64,000 nt of DNA from NCBI RefSeq assembly GCF_036365825.1, contig NZ_CP142675.1, positions 310,001 to 374,000 on the forward strand. The letters are read 5' to 3'. Made by a program: the position numbers and the translations under genes. The stretch is from Qipengyuania sp. HL-TH1 (GTDB lineage Bacteria > Pseudomonadota > Alphaproteobacteria > Sphingomonadales > Sphingomonadaceae). Below the pieces are notes generated by a model. It was not told the origin of the DNA and did not search any database. It saw only the letters and a list, made by a program, of their open reading frames with translations. Below are positions 37,519 to 47,564 of the stretch, piece after piece (position 1 is the first letter of the stretch; each line of letters opens with the position of its first letter).

Positions 37519-37600
37519 CCACCCATTATGCGCATGAATGGGTGAATTTTCCACCTAGGCTGGAGAGAACGCCCCGCACAGGGACGGATCGGCGCTGGTA

Positions 37601-38212
37601 CTAAGCAGCCAGCGCGGCGGCTTCGCGGGCCAGACGCTCTACTTCCGCTCCATCGATGGCGCCGCGCGGGGCGACCCAGCTGCCGCCGACGCACAGGACC
37701 GGATCGAAGCCGAGCCATTCGGGCGCATTGGCTAGCGAGATACCTCCGGTCGGGCAGAAGCGGCATTGGCCGAAAGGTGCGGCCAAGGCCTTGAGCGCGG
37801 GCAGGCCGCCGGCGGCCATCGCGGGGAAGAACTTGAAATGCGTGAGTCCCAGATCGAGCCCGCGCATGATGTCGCCCGCATTGGCGATGCCGGGCAGAAA
37901 GGGAATATCCGCGCGAATGGCAGCCTTGCCCAGCGGTTCGGTCAGCCCGGGCGAAACGATGAACTGGCTGCCGGCATCGACTGCAGCGGCAAGCTCGGAC
38001 TGGTTGGTAACCGTTCCCGCGCCGACCACGGCTCCTTCGACCTTGCGCATCGCGCGGATCGCCTCGAGCGCGGCAGGCGTGCGCAGCGTCACTTCCAGCA
38101 CCGGCAGCCCGCCCGCCACCAGCGCGCGCGCGAGCGGTTCGGCATGCTTCAACTCATCGATCACGATCACCGGAATAACCGGCGCGGTCTGCATGATGTC
38201 GGCAATGGTCAA
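37601..38212 (-). CDS. eda: KDPG/KHG aldolase Eda
   Basis: Splits 2-keto-3-deoxy-6-phosphogluconate to pyruvate and glyceraldehyde 3-phosphate, the last step of the Entner-Doudoroff pathway. 203 residues. Schiff-base Lys127 (THFKFFPA), Glu40 (LEVTLRT) and the phosphate loop FCPTGGIS are present. Last gene of the zwf-edd-glk-eda operon, overlapping glk by ATGA. Confidence 0.96.
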   Translation of the reverse strand: MTIADIMQTAPVIPVIVIDELKHAEPLARALVAGGLPVLEVTLRTPAALEAIRAMRKVEGAVVGAGTVTNQSELAAAVDAGSQFIVSPGLTEPLGKAAIRADIPFLPGIANAGDIMRGLDLGLTHFKFFPAMAAGGLPALKALAAPFGQCRFCPTGGISLANAPEWLGFDPVLCVGGSWVAPRGAIDGAEVERLAREAAALAA

Positions 38213-39183
38213 GCGTGTCTCCTGGCGAAGGCTGCGGCCGCGCCGAACAGGCCCGGCTGGGGATGGGTGATGAGCTTGACCGGAATGGTCGCCATCAATT
38301 GGGCGAAGCGGCCCTTGGCGCGGAAGCGCTGGGCAAAACCCGACTTTGGCAGGTGGTCGCGCAGACGATAGCCAAGTCCGCCCGCGATCACGACACCGCC
38401 AAAGCCGCCCTGCGCCAGCGCGATATCGCCCGCGACGCTGCCCAGCGACAGGCAGAACCGGTCGAGCGCTGCGGCGGCGAGACTTTCTTCGTCGCTCATG
38501 GCTCGGGTCCAGATCGCGATATCTTCCTCGTCGCGCGTCTTGCGTTTTTCCATTGCGGCCAGCGTCTCGTAGATGTCGACGATCGCCGGTCCGGAGACGA
38601 CCCGCTCAACCGATACGCGCGTATGGCGCTTGCGCAGCCGGGCAAGGATCGCATCCTCGATGCTGTCGAGCGGGGCGAAATCGATATGGCCGCCCTCGGT
38701 CGCCTGCACCCGGTAATCGCTGCCCGAGCGCCACAGGTGAGCGACGCCCAGCCCGGTGCCGGGACCAAGCACGCTGATCGTGCCATCGGCAGTAAGCGGT
38801 TCGTCGGGCCCGGCAAGGTGCAGGAACTGCTCCTCCGGCGCGCGCGCCACTGCATGTGCGACCGCTTCGAAGTCATTGACGAGGAAGTAGTTCTCGACGC
38901 CCAGCTTCTGCTTGATCAACGCGGGGCGAATGATCCACGGATTGTTGGTAAAGCGGATGACATCACTGCCCACCGGCCCCGCGATCGCCATCGCCACGCG
39001 CGGGGGCAGGGTGCCGCCCATCCGCTTGCGGAAATCCTCCCATGCGGTCTGGAAGCTGGCATATTCGTCGGTGTGCAGCGTTTCGGGCTCGCCGAGGACG
39101 ATCGTGCCGTCGTCATGCACGGTGGCCAGCGCGAACCGCGCATGGGTGCCCCCGATATCGACGCTGACGAGATCCACGCTCAC
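38209..39183 (-). CDS. glk: Glucokinase
   Basis: Phosphorylates glucose with ATP to feed the Entner-Doudoroff route. 324 residues. ATP-binding [11 protein letters not shown] at the N-terminus, [12 protein letters not shown], and the [12 protein letters not shown] catalytic-side loop are visible. It lies within the operon with 4-bp overlaps on both sides, matching the zwf-edd-glk order reported for Zymomonas. Confidence 0.95.
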   Translation of the reverse strand: MSVDLVSVDIGGTHARFALATVHDDGTIVLGEPETLHTDEYASFQTAWEDFRKRMGGTLPPRVAMAIAGPVGSDVIRFTNNPWIIRPALIKQKLGVENYFLVNDFEAVAHAVARAPEEQFLHLAGPDEPLTADGTISVLGPGTGLGVAHLWRSGSDYRVQATEGGHIDFAPLDSIEDAILARLRKRHTRVSVERVVSGPAIVDIYETLAAMEKRKTRDEEDIAIWTRAMSDEESLAAAALDRFCLSLGSVAGDIALAQGGFGGVVIAGGLGYRLRDHLPKSGFAQRFRAKGRFAQLMATIPVKLITHPQPGLFGAAAAFARRHA

Positions 39184-40997
39184 AGCCCGGCCAGCGCCAG
39201 CATCGAGGAGGCACCCTGTTCGGCGCCATCGGCGTTCGCGCGGAACATCGCGAAAAATTCGCGGCCCATGCCGGTCTCGGGCGGGGGCGCCGTGGCGGGA
39301 TCGCGATTGTCGAGATCGGCCTCGGTGGATAGCGTCCCCGTGGCGGCGCAGACCCGCACGATATCGCCATCGCGCAGCCGCGACAGCGGACCGCCGCCCC
39401 GCGCTTCGGGTGTGCAGTGGATCGCCGCGGGGACCTTGCCCGATGCGCCCGACATGCGGCCATCGGTGACCAGCGCGACGCGGTATCCGCGGTCCTGCAG
39501 GACACCGAGCGCGGGAGTGAGCTTGTGCAGTTCGGGCATGCCATTGGCCCGCGGTCCCTGGAAACGGACCACGACGACAACGTCGCGGTCGAGCTCACCC
39601 AGCTTGAACGCCTCGTTCACCTCATGCTGCGTCTCGAACACGCGGCATGGTGCCTCGACGGTCCAGCGCTCGCGTTCGACGGCGGAGGATTTGAAGCAGG
39701 CACGGCCAAGATTGCCCTCGACCAGACGCATGCCGCCATCGGGTTCGAACGGCGCGGAGGCCGGGCGCAGCATCTCGCTGTCGCCCGAAGGACCCGGGTC
39801 GCGCCAGGTCAGCGCCTCCCCGTCCATGCCGGGTTCGCGCGAATAGCTTTCGAACCCGCCATCCCAGATGGTCATGATGTCGGAATGGGCGAGGCCCTCA
39901 TCCAGCAGCGTGCCGATCACATAGCCGATCCCGCCCGCCTCGTGGAAATGGTTCACATCGCCCGAGCCATTGGGATAGACTCGTGCGACGAGCGGAACGA
40001 CAGAGGACAATTCCGCCAGATCGGCCCAGTCGAAGCGAATGCCTGCCGAGCGCGCCATCGCAGGGATATGGATCGCGTGGTTGGTCGATCCGCCCGTGGC
40101 CAGCAGGCCGATCGCCGCATTGACGATCGACTTTTCGTCGACCACGCGGGCGAGGGGGCGGTAATCGTCGCCCGACTTGCCGATCGCCGCGAGCCGATGC
40201 GTGGCCGCGCGGCTCAGTTCCTGCCGCAGCTTGGCGCCCGGCTGGACGAAGGCGGCGCCGGGCACGTGCAGGCCCATCATCTCCATCATCATCTGGTTGG
40301 AATTGGCAGTGCCGTAAAAGGTGCAGGTGCCCGCGGAATGGTAGCTGCCCATCTCGCTCGCCAGCAGTTCCTTACGGGTCGCCTTACCCTCGGCATAGAG
40401 CTGGCGGACGCGCTGCTTTTCCTTGTTGGAAATGCCGGTCCCCATCGGGCCGGAGGGCACGAAGATCGCGGGGAGGTGGCCAAAGCGCAGCGCCCCCATC
40501 AGCAGGCCCGGCACGATCTTGTCGCAAATGCCCAGCAGCGCGACGCCATCGTACATTGCGTGGCTCAGCGCGACGACGGTCGACAGCGCGATCGTGTCGC
40601 GGCTGAACAGCGACAGTTCCATCCCCGCTTCGCCCTGCGTCACCCCGTCGCACATGGCGGGGGTGCCGCCCGCGACCTGAACGGTAGCGCCCACCTCGCG
40701 CGCCCAGATCTTCATCCGCTCAGGGTAGCGGTGGTAAGGCTGATGCGCGGAAAGCATGTCGTTATAGGCGGTGACGATGCCGAGGTTCGGCCCCCGCGCG
40801 GCCATGATCGCGGCCTGGTCTTCCTCCGCCCCGGCAAAGGCGTGCGCCAGGTTCGAGCAGGACAACGAACCGCGGTTGACCTGCCGGTCGCCTTCGCGGT
40901 CCATCAGGTCGAGATAGTCGCTACGGCTGTCGCGCGAATTGTCGATCACCCGCTGGGTGACGCGGTGGATCGTGTCGTTGAGCGGTTTATTCGTCAT
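39180..40997 (-). CDS. edd: Phosphogluconate dehydratase Edd
   Basis: [4Fe-4S] dehydratase of the IlvD/Edd family converting 6-phosphogluconate to KDPG. 605 residues. Cluster/substrate motifs include [15 protein letters not shown] and [15 protein letters not shown]; the [17 protein letters not shown] block lies near the C-terminus. It overlaps zwf by 11 bp and glk by ATGA, showing tight translational coupling. Confidence 0.97.
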   Translation of the reverse strand: MTNKPLNDTIHRVTQRVIDNSRDSRSDYLDLMDREGDRQVNRGSLSCSNLAHAFAGAEEDQAAIMAARGPNLGIVTAYNDMLSAHQPYHRYPERMKIWAREVGATVQVAGGTPAMCDGVTQGEAGMELSLFSRDTIALSTVVALSHAMYDGVALLGICDKIVPGLLMGALRFGHLPAIFVPSGPMGTGISNKEKQRVRQLYAEGKATRKELLASEMGSYHSAGTCTFYGTANSNQMMMEMMGLHVPGAAFVQPGAKLRQELSRAATHRLAAIGKSGDDYRPLARVVDEKSIVNAAIGLLATGGSTNHAIHIPAMARSAGIRFDWADLAELSSVVPLVARVYPNGSGDVNHFHEAGGIGYVIGTLLDEGLAHSDIMTIWDGGFESYSREPGMDGEALTWRDPGPSGDSEMLRPASAPFEPDGGMRLVEGNLGRACFKSSAVERERWTVEAPCRVFETQHEVNEAFKLGELDRDVVVVVRFQGPRANGMPELHKLTPALGVLQDRGYRVALVTDGRMSGASGKVPAAIHCTPEARGGGPLSRLRDGDIVRVCAATGTLSTEADLDNRDPATAPPPETGMGREFFAMFRANADGAEQGASSMLALAGL

Positions 40998-42429
40998 GCC
41001 AGGTCACTCCGTCGCGTTCGGCCAGCGCGATGGCCGCGCTGGGCCCCCAGCTGCCCGCGCCATAGGGCTTGGGCGCGATTTCCTCATGCTCCCACAATGC
41101 GCGGATCGCATCGATCCACTCCCATTGCGCCTCGACCTCGTCCCGGCGGACGAACAGCGTCTGGTCCCCTTCGATCAGGTCGAGCAGCAGGCGCTCGTAG
41201 GCGATCCGGCGGACCGTGCCGGAAAAGGCATCGGGCATGGCGATATCGAGCGGTACCTGCCGCAGGCGGATGCCCTCGCGGTCGAGCCCCGGCACCTTGG
41301 CCATCATCGACAGCTGGACGTTTTCTTCGGGCTGGATGCCGATGACCAAGCGGTTGGGCTTGGTGCTCGCGCCGCGGCCTTCGAAGATCGAATGCGGGAT
41401 GCAGCGGAATTGGATCACGATTTCGGTCACGCGTTCGGGCAGGCGTTTGCCGGTGCGCAGGTAGAAGGGCACGCCCTTCCAGCGCCAATTGTCGACATGC
41501 GCCTTCAATGCGACGAAGGTTTCGGTGTCGCTGGGCTTGCCCAGTTCCTCGTCATAGCCGGGCACCGCGGCCCCATCGACCGCGCCCGCGCGGTACTGGC
41601 CCGTCACGGTTTCGCCCTTTGCGATCGGTCGCAGCGCGCGCAGGACCTTGACCTTCTCGTCGCGCACGGCGGTGGAATCGAAGCTGGTCGGCGGCTCCAT
41701 CGCCACCAGCGCGAGCAATTGCAGCATGTGGTTCTGCACCATGTCGCGCAGGGCGCCGCTGTCGTCGTAATAGGCGACGCGCGATTCCAGCCCGATCGTT
41801 TCGGCGACGGTAATCTGGACGTGATCGATATAGGTCGCGTTCCAGACCGGCTCGAACAGCAGATTGGCAAAGCGCAGCGCGAGCAGGTTCTGCACCGTCT
41901 CCTTGCCGAGGTAGTGGTCGATGCGGAAAATGCGGTCTTCGCTGAACGCCTTGGCGACCGCATTGTTGATTTCCTCGCTGCTGGCGAGATCTGTGCCGAG
42001 CGGTTTTTCCAGCCCGATGCGGACATTGCCTTCGGTCAGCCCGGCATGGACGAGCCCGTCGATGGTCGGTTCGAACAGGCTGGGCGCGGTCGACAGAAAG
42101 ATCGCCAGACCCTTGTCATAGGTGCCGACTTCCTTGGCGAGCTCGTCATAGCCGTCGAGCGTCGTGGCATCGACGGGTACGTAGCTGAGGCGGTTGAGGA
42201 AGGTGGCGACACCGCTGCGGCGGTGGTCGGGGAGATTTTTCTCCAGCGCGGCGCGGGCCCAGTCGCGGTATTCGCGCGTGGTCATTTCCGAGCGGGCGGT
42301 GCCGACGATTTTGAGGTCCGGCTCGAGCAGGCCGTCGGCATCCAGCGCGCAGAGCGAGGGCAGCAGCATGCGCTGCGCGAGGTCTCCGGTCGCGCCGAAG
42401 AGCAGCAGGCGGTCGGCGTTCACACTCAT
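40987..42429 (-). CDS. zwf: Glucose-6-phosphate dehydrogenase Zwf
   Basis: Oxidises glucose 6-phosphate to 6-phosphogluconolactone with NAD(P)+. 480 residues. NADP-binding LLLFGATGDLAQRMLLP near the N-terminus and the active-site signature RIDHYLGKETVQ are present. First gene of the zwf-edd-glk-eda operon; pgl is not in this cluster. No clear ribosome site directly ahead of the ATG; a CAGGAGT lies about 35 bp upstream. Confidence 0.96.
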   Translation of the reverse strand: MSVNADRLLLFGATGDLAQRMLLPSLCALDADGLLEPDLKIVGTARSEMTTREYRDWARAALEKNLPDHRRSGVATFLNRLSYVPVDATTLDGYDELAKEVGTYDKGLAIFLSTAPSLFEPTIDGLVHAGLTEGNVRIGLEKPLGTDLASSEEINNAVAKAFSEDRIFRIDHYLGKETVQNLLALRFANLLFEPVWNATYIDHVQITVAETIGLESRVAYYDDSGALRDMVQNHMLQLLALVAMEPPTSFDSTAVRDEKVKVLRALRPIAKGETVTGQYRAGAVDGAAVPGYDEELGKPSDTETFVALKAHVDNWRWKGVPFYLRTGKRLPERVTEIVIQFRCIPHSIFEGRGASTKPNRLVIGIQPEENVQLSMMAKVPGLDREGIRLRQVPLDIAMPDAFSGTVRRIAYERLLLDLIEGDQTLFVRRDEVEAQWEWIDAIRALWEHEEIAPKPYGAGSWGPSAAIALAERDGVTWHDE

Positions 42430-42514
42430 GCGCGGGGGCAGGCAATCATCGGTTGGTCACTCCTGGTCGATGCGGGTACCAGCGCCAACTCATGCACACC
42501 AGCCGCCTGCATTC

Positions 42515-43312
42515 CTATTCTTTCTTCACGCTGACCGAGCTGGAGCGAAAGTCGTTGGGGCCAAAACTGGTGAGAAAGCTGACATCGGCGGCATCGCGAC
42601 CGACGCCGATTTTCACGGTTTCGGCCGGGTCGGCCATGCCCGTCGCATCGACCAGCTGCCAGGTCCCCCCGTCGGCGCGGCTTGGATCGGCCAGGAAGAC
42701 CTCTGCTATCGCATGGAAATCGGGGGGCTGCACGCCGGGGGCAAAACAGGCGACATAGCGCGCGGGGATCGTGCTGGCGCGCGCGAGCGTCACCAGAACA
42801 TGCGCATAGTCGCGGCAGATGCCCTTGCGCGAGATGAAGGTTTCCGCGGCCCCGGTTTCGGTGGTCGAACTGCCGGGCGTGTAAGTGAAATGTTCGGCGA
42901 TCCAGTCGCGGATCGCGGCCACCCGCGCACCGCCGGTGGTGCCGGCAAACTGCGCCTCGACAAAGGACTGGAAATCGTCCGCGGGACAATAGCGGCTGTC
43001 GAAGAGGTATTCGACCGCTTCGCCGGGCAGCTCGTGCGGGGCGAGGGCGGCCATATCTTCCAGCGTATCGAGTTGCCGGTTGAGGTCGACGCGTGCGCGA
43101 TAGTCGACTTCGAAATCGCCCTCGGCACGGATCCAGATCCGTTCGCCGATATGGTCGCGCGCGGGGACGCGGGCACAATGTTCGCTGTCCCCCAGCCGTG
43201 TCTCGCTCGACAGGATCGTCTGTTCGGGGATGGCAGCCACCTCGAACTGCAGCAGCACATCGGTGGGTGCGGGCAGGTGGAAGGCGAAGCGGGTTTCGAT
43301 GGAGATCGGCAT
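42515..43312 (-). CDS. Transglutaminase-like protease-fold protein
   Basis: 265-residue transglutaminase-superfamily protein with an N-terminal beta domain (MPISIETRFAFHLPAP) and a papain-like core. Catalytic Cys is in SRKGICRDYAHVLVTLAR, His in PPDFHAIAEVFLADP and Asp in WQLVDATGM. Start at 43312; extension upstream would run through a terminator hairpin and is rejected. Family members often sit beside ATP-grasp and alpha-E genes, not seen here. Substrate unknown. Confidence 0.9.
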   Translation of the reverse strand: MPISIETRFAFHLPAPTDVLLQFEVAAIPEQTILSSETRLGDSEHCARVPARDHIGERIWIRAEGDFEVDYRARVDLNRQLDTLEDMAALAPHELPGEAVEYLFDSRYCPADDFQSFVEAQFAGTTGGARVAAIRDWIAEHFTYTPGSSTTETGAAETFISRKGICRDYAHVLVTLARASTIPARYVACFAPGVQPPDFHAIAEVFLADPSRADGGTWQLVDATGMADPAETVKIGVGRDAADVSFLTSFGPNDFRSSSVSVKKE

Positions 43313-43340
43313 ATGAAGGGTCAACGCCGCAGCCGCAGGT

Positions 43341-43362
43341 TCGTTTCGCACCTGCGAAACGA
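43341..43362 (-). repeat. Perfect inverted repeat between terminator and transglutaminase gene
   Basis: TCGTTTCGCA and TGCGAAACGA pair perfectly around a two-base centre, beginning at the last U of the preceding terminator and ending 28 bp before the transglutaminase ATG. It could be a protein operator or a second RNA hairpin guarding readthrough into transglutaminase. Confidence 0.5.
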
Positions 43363-43389
43363 AAAAGGGCCCCGTAAACGGGGCCCTTT
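43362..43389 (-). terminator. Strong intrinsic terminator after 11-residue ORF
   Basis: On the minus strand AAAGGGCCCCG pairs with CGGGGCCCTTT (12 bp including a closing A-T pair, tiny loop), followed by five Us. It lies 21 bp after the stop of the Trp-rich mini-ORF and ahead of transglutaminase. Confidence 0.85.
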
Positions 43390-43410
43390 GAATCACTTAA
43401 GTTATGAAAT

Positions 43411-43446
43411 TCAGCCGTCGAACAGCCATTCCCAAATATTCCACAT
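43411..43446 (-). CDS. 11-residue Trp-rich mini-ORF with ideal Shine-Dalgarno
   Basis: Encodes MWNIWEWLFDG, then TGA. AGGAGGT sits 6 nt before the ATG, one of the best ribosome sites in the window, and a strong intrinsic terminator follows 21 bp after the stop. Three of eleven residues are Trp. A sigma70-like promoter is possible just upstream (43475-43503), overlapping the end of the CHASE2-EAL gene. It could be a leader peptide, a signalling or membrane-active peptide, or a by-product of an sRNA. No homologue is recalled. Translation is inferred from the ribosome site only. Confidence 0.55.
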   Translation of the reverse strand: MWNIWEWLFDG

Positions 43447-43474
43447 GGTCGTACCTCCTGATTGCTCAAGAGTT

Positions 43475-43503
43475 ATATTTCATTAACCATGTCTGTTTGT
43501 AAA
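43475..43503 (-). promoter_or_regulatory. Candidate promoter for the mini-ORF transcript
   Basis: TTTACA and AAATAT with a 17-bp spacer on the minus strand would start a transcript near 43467 and give an RNA of roughly 105 nt ending at the terminator. An alternative -10, TATAAC, has a 20-bp spacer. Confidence 0.4.
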
Positions 43504-43505
43504 GT

Positions 43506-45872
43506 CTAAACCATGTTTGCGATGGCCCTGTCTGACGTAAAGTCCTGATATTCCAAAAGATTGGATAATGAGAGAGGACGAGAAAATGCAAAACCCTGCA
43601 CCTGCTGGCACCCGACATGCTCGAGCAAGGCGATGTCTTGCGGGTTCTCAAGGCCCTCTGCCACCACGGTGATTCGTGCTTCGCGGCCCATTGCCGCGAT
43701 GCTCGACACGATGGCTCGGGCCTTCGGGTCCTTGGCGATATTGGTAATGAAGAGCCGGTCGATCTTGATCTCGTCGAACGGCAATTCGTAGAACGCTTCG
43801 TAGCTGGCCGCACCGACGCCGAAATCGTCCATGGCAATGCGCACGCCGATCGAGCGCAGTTCCTGAAGGATGCTCGAAGCCACGTTGTGATCGGAGATAC
43901 GCGCCGTCTCGGTGATCTCGAGCGTCAGATACTGGGGATCGAACCGCGTCGCCTGCAACACGTTGCGCACCAGCCCAACCACGCGCATGTCGCCCAGCAG
44001 GGTGGCCGAGATGTTGACCGACATGGAGATGGTCCGGCCGCGGAAATGCAGGAGCTGACCAGCGGAGCAGGCGCTTTGCAGGACGTAGCGGGTCAGATGC
44101 TCCATCCGCCCGGCCTTTTCGCACTGCTGGATAAAGTGCAGCGGCGAAATGAAACCGCGGGCCGGATCATGCCAGCGTACCAACGCTTCGACCCCGACCA
44201 TGGATTTCGACGCCAGGTCGATCTTGGGCTGGTAGACGCAGTAAATCTCACCGGCTTCCATCGCCTCGTCGATCCGCGCGCGGAGCGAGATGTCCCAGAG
44301 GAGATCGGTCTCGGACCCCGTTTCGGCGATGGCGATCGGATTATGGGCCTCGGACGTTTCCTCGGCCGCCGCGACGGCAGCCGCCAGGCGAGCGGGCGGA
44401 TCGCCCTCGATCGATGCGACCCCGAAGGTAATGCCTACATCGACCGAGAAGCCGCCGACTTGGACCGGGGCGGCAAAGATCGCGCGCAGTCCTTCGAGAT
44501 GCTCTACGACCGCATCGGTTTCGTCGCTCGCCACATGCCAGCCGAGGCTATGGCCTTCGCTGTAAACCGCGAGGTTTGGATCGGCGGCGCGCAGCCGGTC
44601 GACGAGCTTGAGAACATAGCTGCCCTTGTCGTCCGCCCGTAGCGTTTTCAAAACGCGTTCGTAATTCTGGATCTTGGCGATGACGATGTGACCATTGCCA
44701 ATCGAATCGCGCACCAGCCGCGCCTCGAGCGCGCGCAATTTCGGCAGTCCGGTGTCCGGATTGACCATTTCGACGCGACGCTTCCAGCGCATGCGCGAGC
44801 GGAAGGCTGCATAAACCACCAGAAACCCGAGAGCATAGGAGAGCTCGACCCGGACGCCGATCTTTGCAGAGGCAAACAGGAGGACGGGCGCGAGGAGGGC
44901 AATCCCCGAATACGCAATCCAGCGATGCTTCCTCGGCCGACATACCAACAAGGCGATCAGTAACAAGGATGCGAACAGCGACAGAACCATAGGTCCACGA
45001 AGATTGCCGGTGTAGCCCGCTTTCAGCGACTCCCCGGCATAGATATCGACATAGCTCGCCGCTGCGTCGATCTTGCGCGGCATGGCTTGTTGGCTTCCGG
45101 GCACCCGGCCGGTGTGGCCGACCACGATGGTCTTCCCGGTAATTTCGACCGGAATGGTGGCACCTTCGGAGCTGCTCTTCGACAAAGTGGCGAGGGGCAA
45201 GACGGGAATGCGATCGAGAGCGAAGCCATAGTCGACCGAGAACGTGGCTTTGGGTTTGGCTTCTACACCGGCAATCGCTGCACCGAAGGACCGGACCTGT
45301 TTGCCATTGACCTCGTAGGCGTAGTGAAGCTCCCACGCAAAACCCAGCCAGTTGCGGTCGGTCTGGTCGGACACGACATGGGGTGCGGTACCACCAATAG
45401 CCGGTGAGGTCGTGCGGAGAAATTCGTCTACGCCGGTTCCTTCGACGATCCGGTTGACCAGTGTGATACGCGGCCCGAGGTCGGCGATGGCGCGCGCAAG
45501 GCGTTTATCGGCATTCGAATCCCCAGATTCCGCGAATGAAACGTCGAGGAAGACTTTCCCCACGCCTCTGCGGTCGAGCTCGTCCAATGCGGCGGCAACT
45601 TCATAGCGCTTCTCGGGAACGTCGGGATCGTTCAGCGCCTCGTCGGAGGCGACGAAGACCACATCGCCCGTCGGGCTGCGATCGGCGGCGCGCGATTGTA
45701 CCAGCCAGAGGAACTGATCGATAGGCTGGAACAGGAAAACCGCATACATCGCCAGACTGATCAGCCCTGCCCACAATACGTGGCGCAAGCGCTCGATCAG
45801 CCCTCCGCGGAACAGCAGACGGCCATGGGTCACAATTGGCCCGGCAAGGTTCGAGATGCGTTGGTCACCCAT
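43506..45872 (-). CDS. CHASE2-EAL c-di-GMP phosphodiesterase with degenerate GGDEF
   Basis: 788-residue sensor/phosphodiesterase. After an N-terminal helix (HVLWAGLISLAMYAVFLFQ) an extracytoplasmic CHASE2 domain follows (GDVVFVASDEALNDPDVPEKR, then KIDAAASYVDIYAGESL), then three helices around residues 295-360, a GGDEF-like domain that lacks the GGDEF motif, and an EAL domain. The EAL motif is intact (VEALVRW) with MDDFGVGAASYEAF and DEIKIDRLF, so c-di-GMP cleavage is likely. Signal unknown. The mini-ORF lies 59 bp downstream on the same strand. Confidence 0.93.
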   Translation of the reverse strand: MGDQRISNLAGPIVTHGRLLFRGGLIERLRHVLWAGLISLAMYAVFLFQPIDQFLWLVQSRAADRSPTGDVVFVASDEALNDPDVPEKRYEVAAALDELDRRGVGKVFLDVSFAESGDSNADKRLARAIADLGPRITLVNRIVEGTGVDEFLRTTSPAIGGTAPHVVSDQTDRNWLGFAWELHYAYEVNGKQVRSFGAAIAGVEAKPKATFSVDYGFALDRIPVLPLATLSKSSSEGATIPVEITGKTIVVGHTGRVPGSQQAMPRKIDAAASYVDIYAGESLKAGYTGNLRGPMVLSLFASLLLIALLVCRPRKHRWIAYSGIALLAPVLLFASAKIGVRVELSYALGFLVVYAAFRSRMRWKRRVEMVNPDTGLPKLRALEARLVRDSIGNGHIVIAKIQNYERVLKTLRADDKGSYVLKLVDRLRAADPNLAVYSEGHSLGWHVASDETDAVVEHLEGLRAIFAAPVQVGGFSVDVGITFGVASIEGDPPARLAAAVAAAEETSEAHNPIAIAETGSETDLLWDISLRARIDEAMEAGEIYCVYQPKIDLASKSMVGVEALVRWHDPARGFISPLHFIQQCEKAGRMEHLTRYVLQSACSAGQLLHFRGRTISMSVNISATLLGDMRVVGLVRNVLQATRFDPQYLTLEITETARISDHNVASSILQELRSIGVRIAMDDFGVGAASYEAFYELPFDEIKIDRLFITNIAKDPKARAIVSSIAAMGREARITVVAEGLENPQDIALLEHVGCQQVQGFAFSRPLSLSNLLEYQDFTSDRAIANMV

Positions 45873-46042
45873 CGAACGCCCTTATGGCGCTCTTAAGTTT
45901 AAGAAAGTTTTGATGGTGCGGGCGCGAATCCCTCGTAACCCACCCGGGCCGCGGGTTGCGAAGGTAAATTCCGGTTTAGGAACTGGGGTGAAGAGAATTC
46001 ACGCTTGCCGCGGATCTCGTTACCGCGCACGTCCAATTAGAT

Positions 46043-46055
46043 GTTGTATAACAAC
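46043..46055. promoter_or_regulatory. Palindrome in the rimO/CHASE2-EAL intergenic region
   Basis: GTTGT-ATA-ACAAC is a perfect dyad in an AT-rich patch of a 238-bp gap, about 170 bp upstream of the CHASE2-EAL start. It is a candidate operator; no matching regulator is adjacent. Confidence 0.35.
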
Positions 46056-46110
46056 GTGTTATGACCATACCTACTGCGTAACTTCACTAGGTTAACGGCC
46101 CATTGAGGGC

Positions 46111-47487
46111 TTACTCGATTACCACCCCGAACAGATCGTGGGCATCACTGTCCTCAATTGAGACAGTTACGATATCGCCCTGGGCTAGGCCTTGCGGCAC
46201 GTTCCGCAGGTACACCGCGCCGTCGATTTCGGGGGCATCGGCCTCGCTGCGACCGGTCGCGCCGACATCGCCGTCCTCGTCGGGCTCGCCCACTTCGTCG
46301 ATGATGACCGGGATGTTCCTGCCGACCTTGGCCGCCAGCTTGGCAGCGCTGATCCGCTCCGTGACTTCCATCACGCGGGCGTAGCGTTCTTCCTTGATCT
46401 CTTCGGGTACCGGATCGGGCAGGGCGTTGGCCCGCGCGCCTTCGACCGGTTCGAAGCGGAACGCGCCCACGCGGTCGAGCTGGGCTTCTTCGAGCCAGTC
46501 GAGCAGATATTTGAAATCGTCCTCGGTCTCGCCGGGGAAGCCGACCACGAAGCTGGAGCGGATCGCGATCTCGGGGCAGATCTCGCGCCAGCCCTTAAGC
46601 CGTTCGAGCACCTTGGCTTCGTTTGCGGGGCGCCGCATCGCGCGCAGCACCTTGGGGCTCGCATGCTGGAAGGGAATGTCGAGATAGGGCGTCAGCAGGC
46701 CTTCGGCCATCAGCGGGATGACCGCGTCGACATGCGGATAGGGATAGACGTAGTGCAGCCGCACCCACGGCGGTGTGCCGCCGCCGATATCGAGCTGGCC
46801 CAGCTCGCGCGCGAGGTCGGTCATATGCGCGCGGACGGGGTTACCCTTCCACAGCCGTTCCTCGTGGCGGGTATCGACACCGTAGGCGCTGGTATCCTGG
46901 CTGATGACCAGCAGTTCCTTCGTGCCCGCCGCAACCAGCTTTTCGGCTTCGCGCAGCACTGCGTCGATCCGGCGGCTGGCGAGCTTTCCGCGCAGGTCGG
47001 GAATGATGCAGAAGGCGCAGGAATGGTTGCAGCCCTCCGAAATCTTCAAATAGCTGTAGTGGCGCGGGGTCAACTTGATGTCGGGTTGCGGGATCAGGTC
47101 GACATAGGGCCCCTGGCTGGGCGGGGCGTGCGTATGCACTGCATCGACGACCTGCTCGTACTGATGCGCGCCGGTCACTGCGAGCACCTGCGGATGCGCG
47201 GCGCGGATCGCGTCGGCCTCTTCGCCCATGCAGCCGGTCACGATGACGCGGCCGTTCTCCGCGATTGCCTCGCCGATCGCCTGCAGGCTCTCTTCCTTGG
47301 CGGAATCGAGGAAGCCGCAGGTGTTGACCAGTACCACGTCGGCCCCGGCGTAATCGGGGCTCATCGCATAGCCGTCGGCGCGCAGCCGCGTGAGGATGCG
47401 CTCGCTATCAACCAGTGCCTTGGGACAGCCGAGGGATACCATGCCGACCTTCTTCTGGTCGGGGATTGCGGTGGTGGTCGTGCTCAT
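46111..47487 (-). CDS. rimO: Ribosomal protein S12 methylthiotransferase RimO
   Basis: Radical-SAM enzyme that methylthiolates an Asp of ribosomal protein S12. 458 residues: UPF0004 domain ([42 protein letters not shown]: three cluster cysteines), radical SAM domain with [16 protein letters not shown], and a C-terminal TRAM domain. Start at 47487 ([13 protein letters not shown]) chosen over an upstream Met. No miaB in the window. Confidence 0.95.
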   Translation of the reverse strand: MSTTTTAIPDQKKVGMVSLGCPKALVDSERILTRLRADGYAMSPDYAGADVVLVNTCGFLDSAKEESLQAIGEAIAENGRVIVTGCMGEEADAIRAAHPQVLAVTGAHQYEQVVDAVHTHAPPSQGPYVDLIPQPDIKLTPRHYSYLKISEGCNHSCAFCIIPDLRGKLASRRIDAVLREAEKLVAAGTKELLVISQDTSAYGVDTRHEERLWKGNPVRAHMTDLARELGQLDIGGGTPPWVRLHYVYPYPHVDAVIPLMAEGLLTPYLDIPFQHASPKVLRAMRRPANEAKVLERLKGWREICPEIAIRSSFVVGFPGETEDDFKYLLDWLEEAQLDRVGAFRFEPVEGARANALPDPVPEEIKEERYARVMEVTERISAAKLAAKVGRNIPVIIDEVGEPDEDGDVGATGRSEADAPEIDGAVYLRNVPQGLAQGDIVTVSIEDSDAHDLFGVVIE

Positions 47488-47564
47488 GATTGCGCGCGCC
47501 CCTACACCCGTGCGCCCAATTAGGCTAGCTTCCTGCGCATCGAGAGACATGGGGAGGATGGGAT

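Noticed and set aside
39417..41345. A 642-residue plus-strand frame opposite edd and zwf
   Set aside because: Spans two genes of a coupled operon on the other strand, with no recognizable motif.
42515..43396. A longer transglutaminase start at 43396
   Set aside because: The added 28 residues would be encoded by the terminator stem and the inverted repeat; the family N-terminus begins at 43312.
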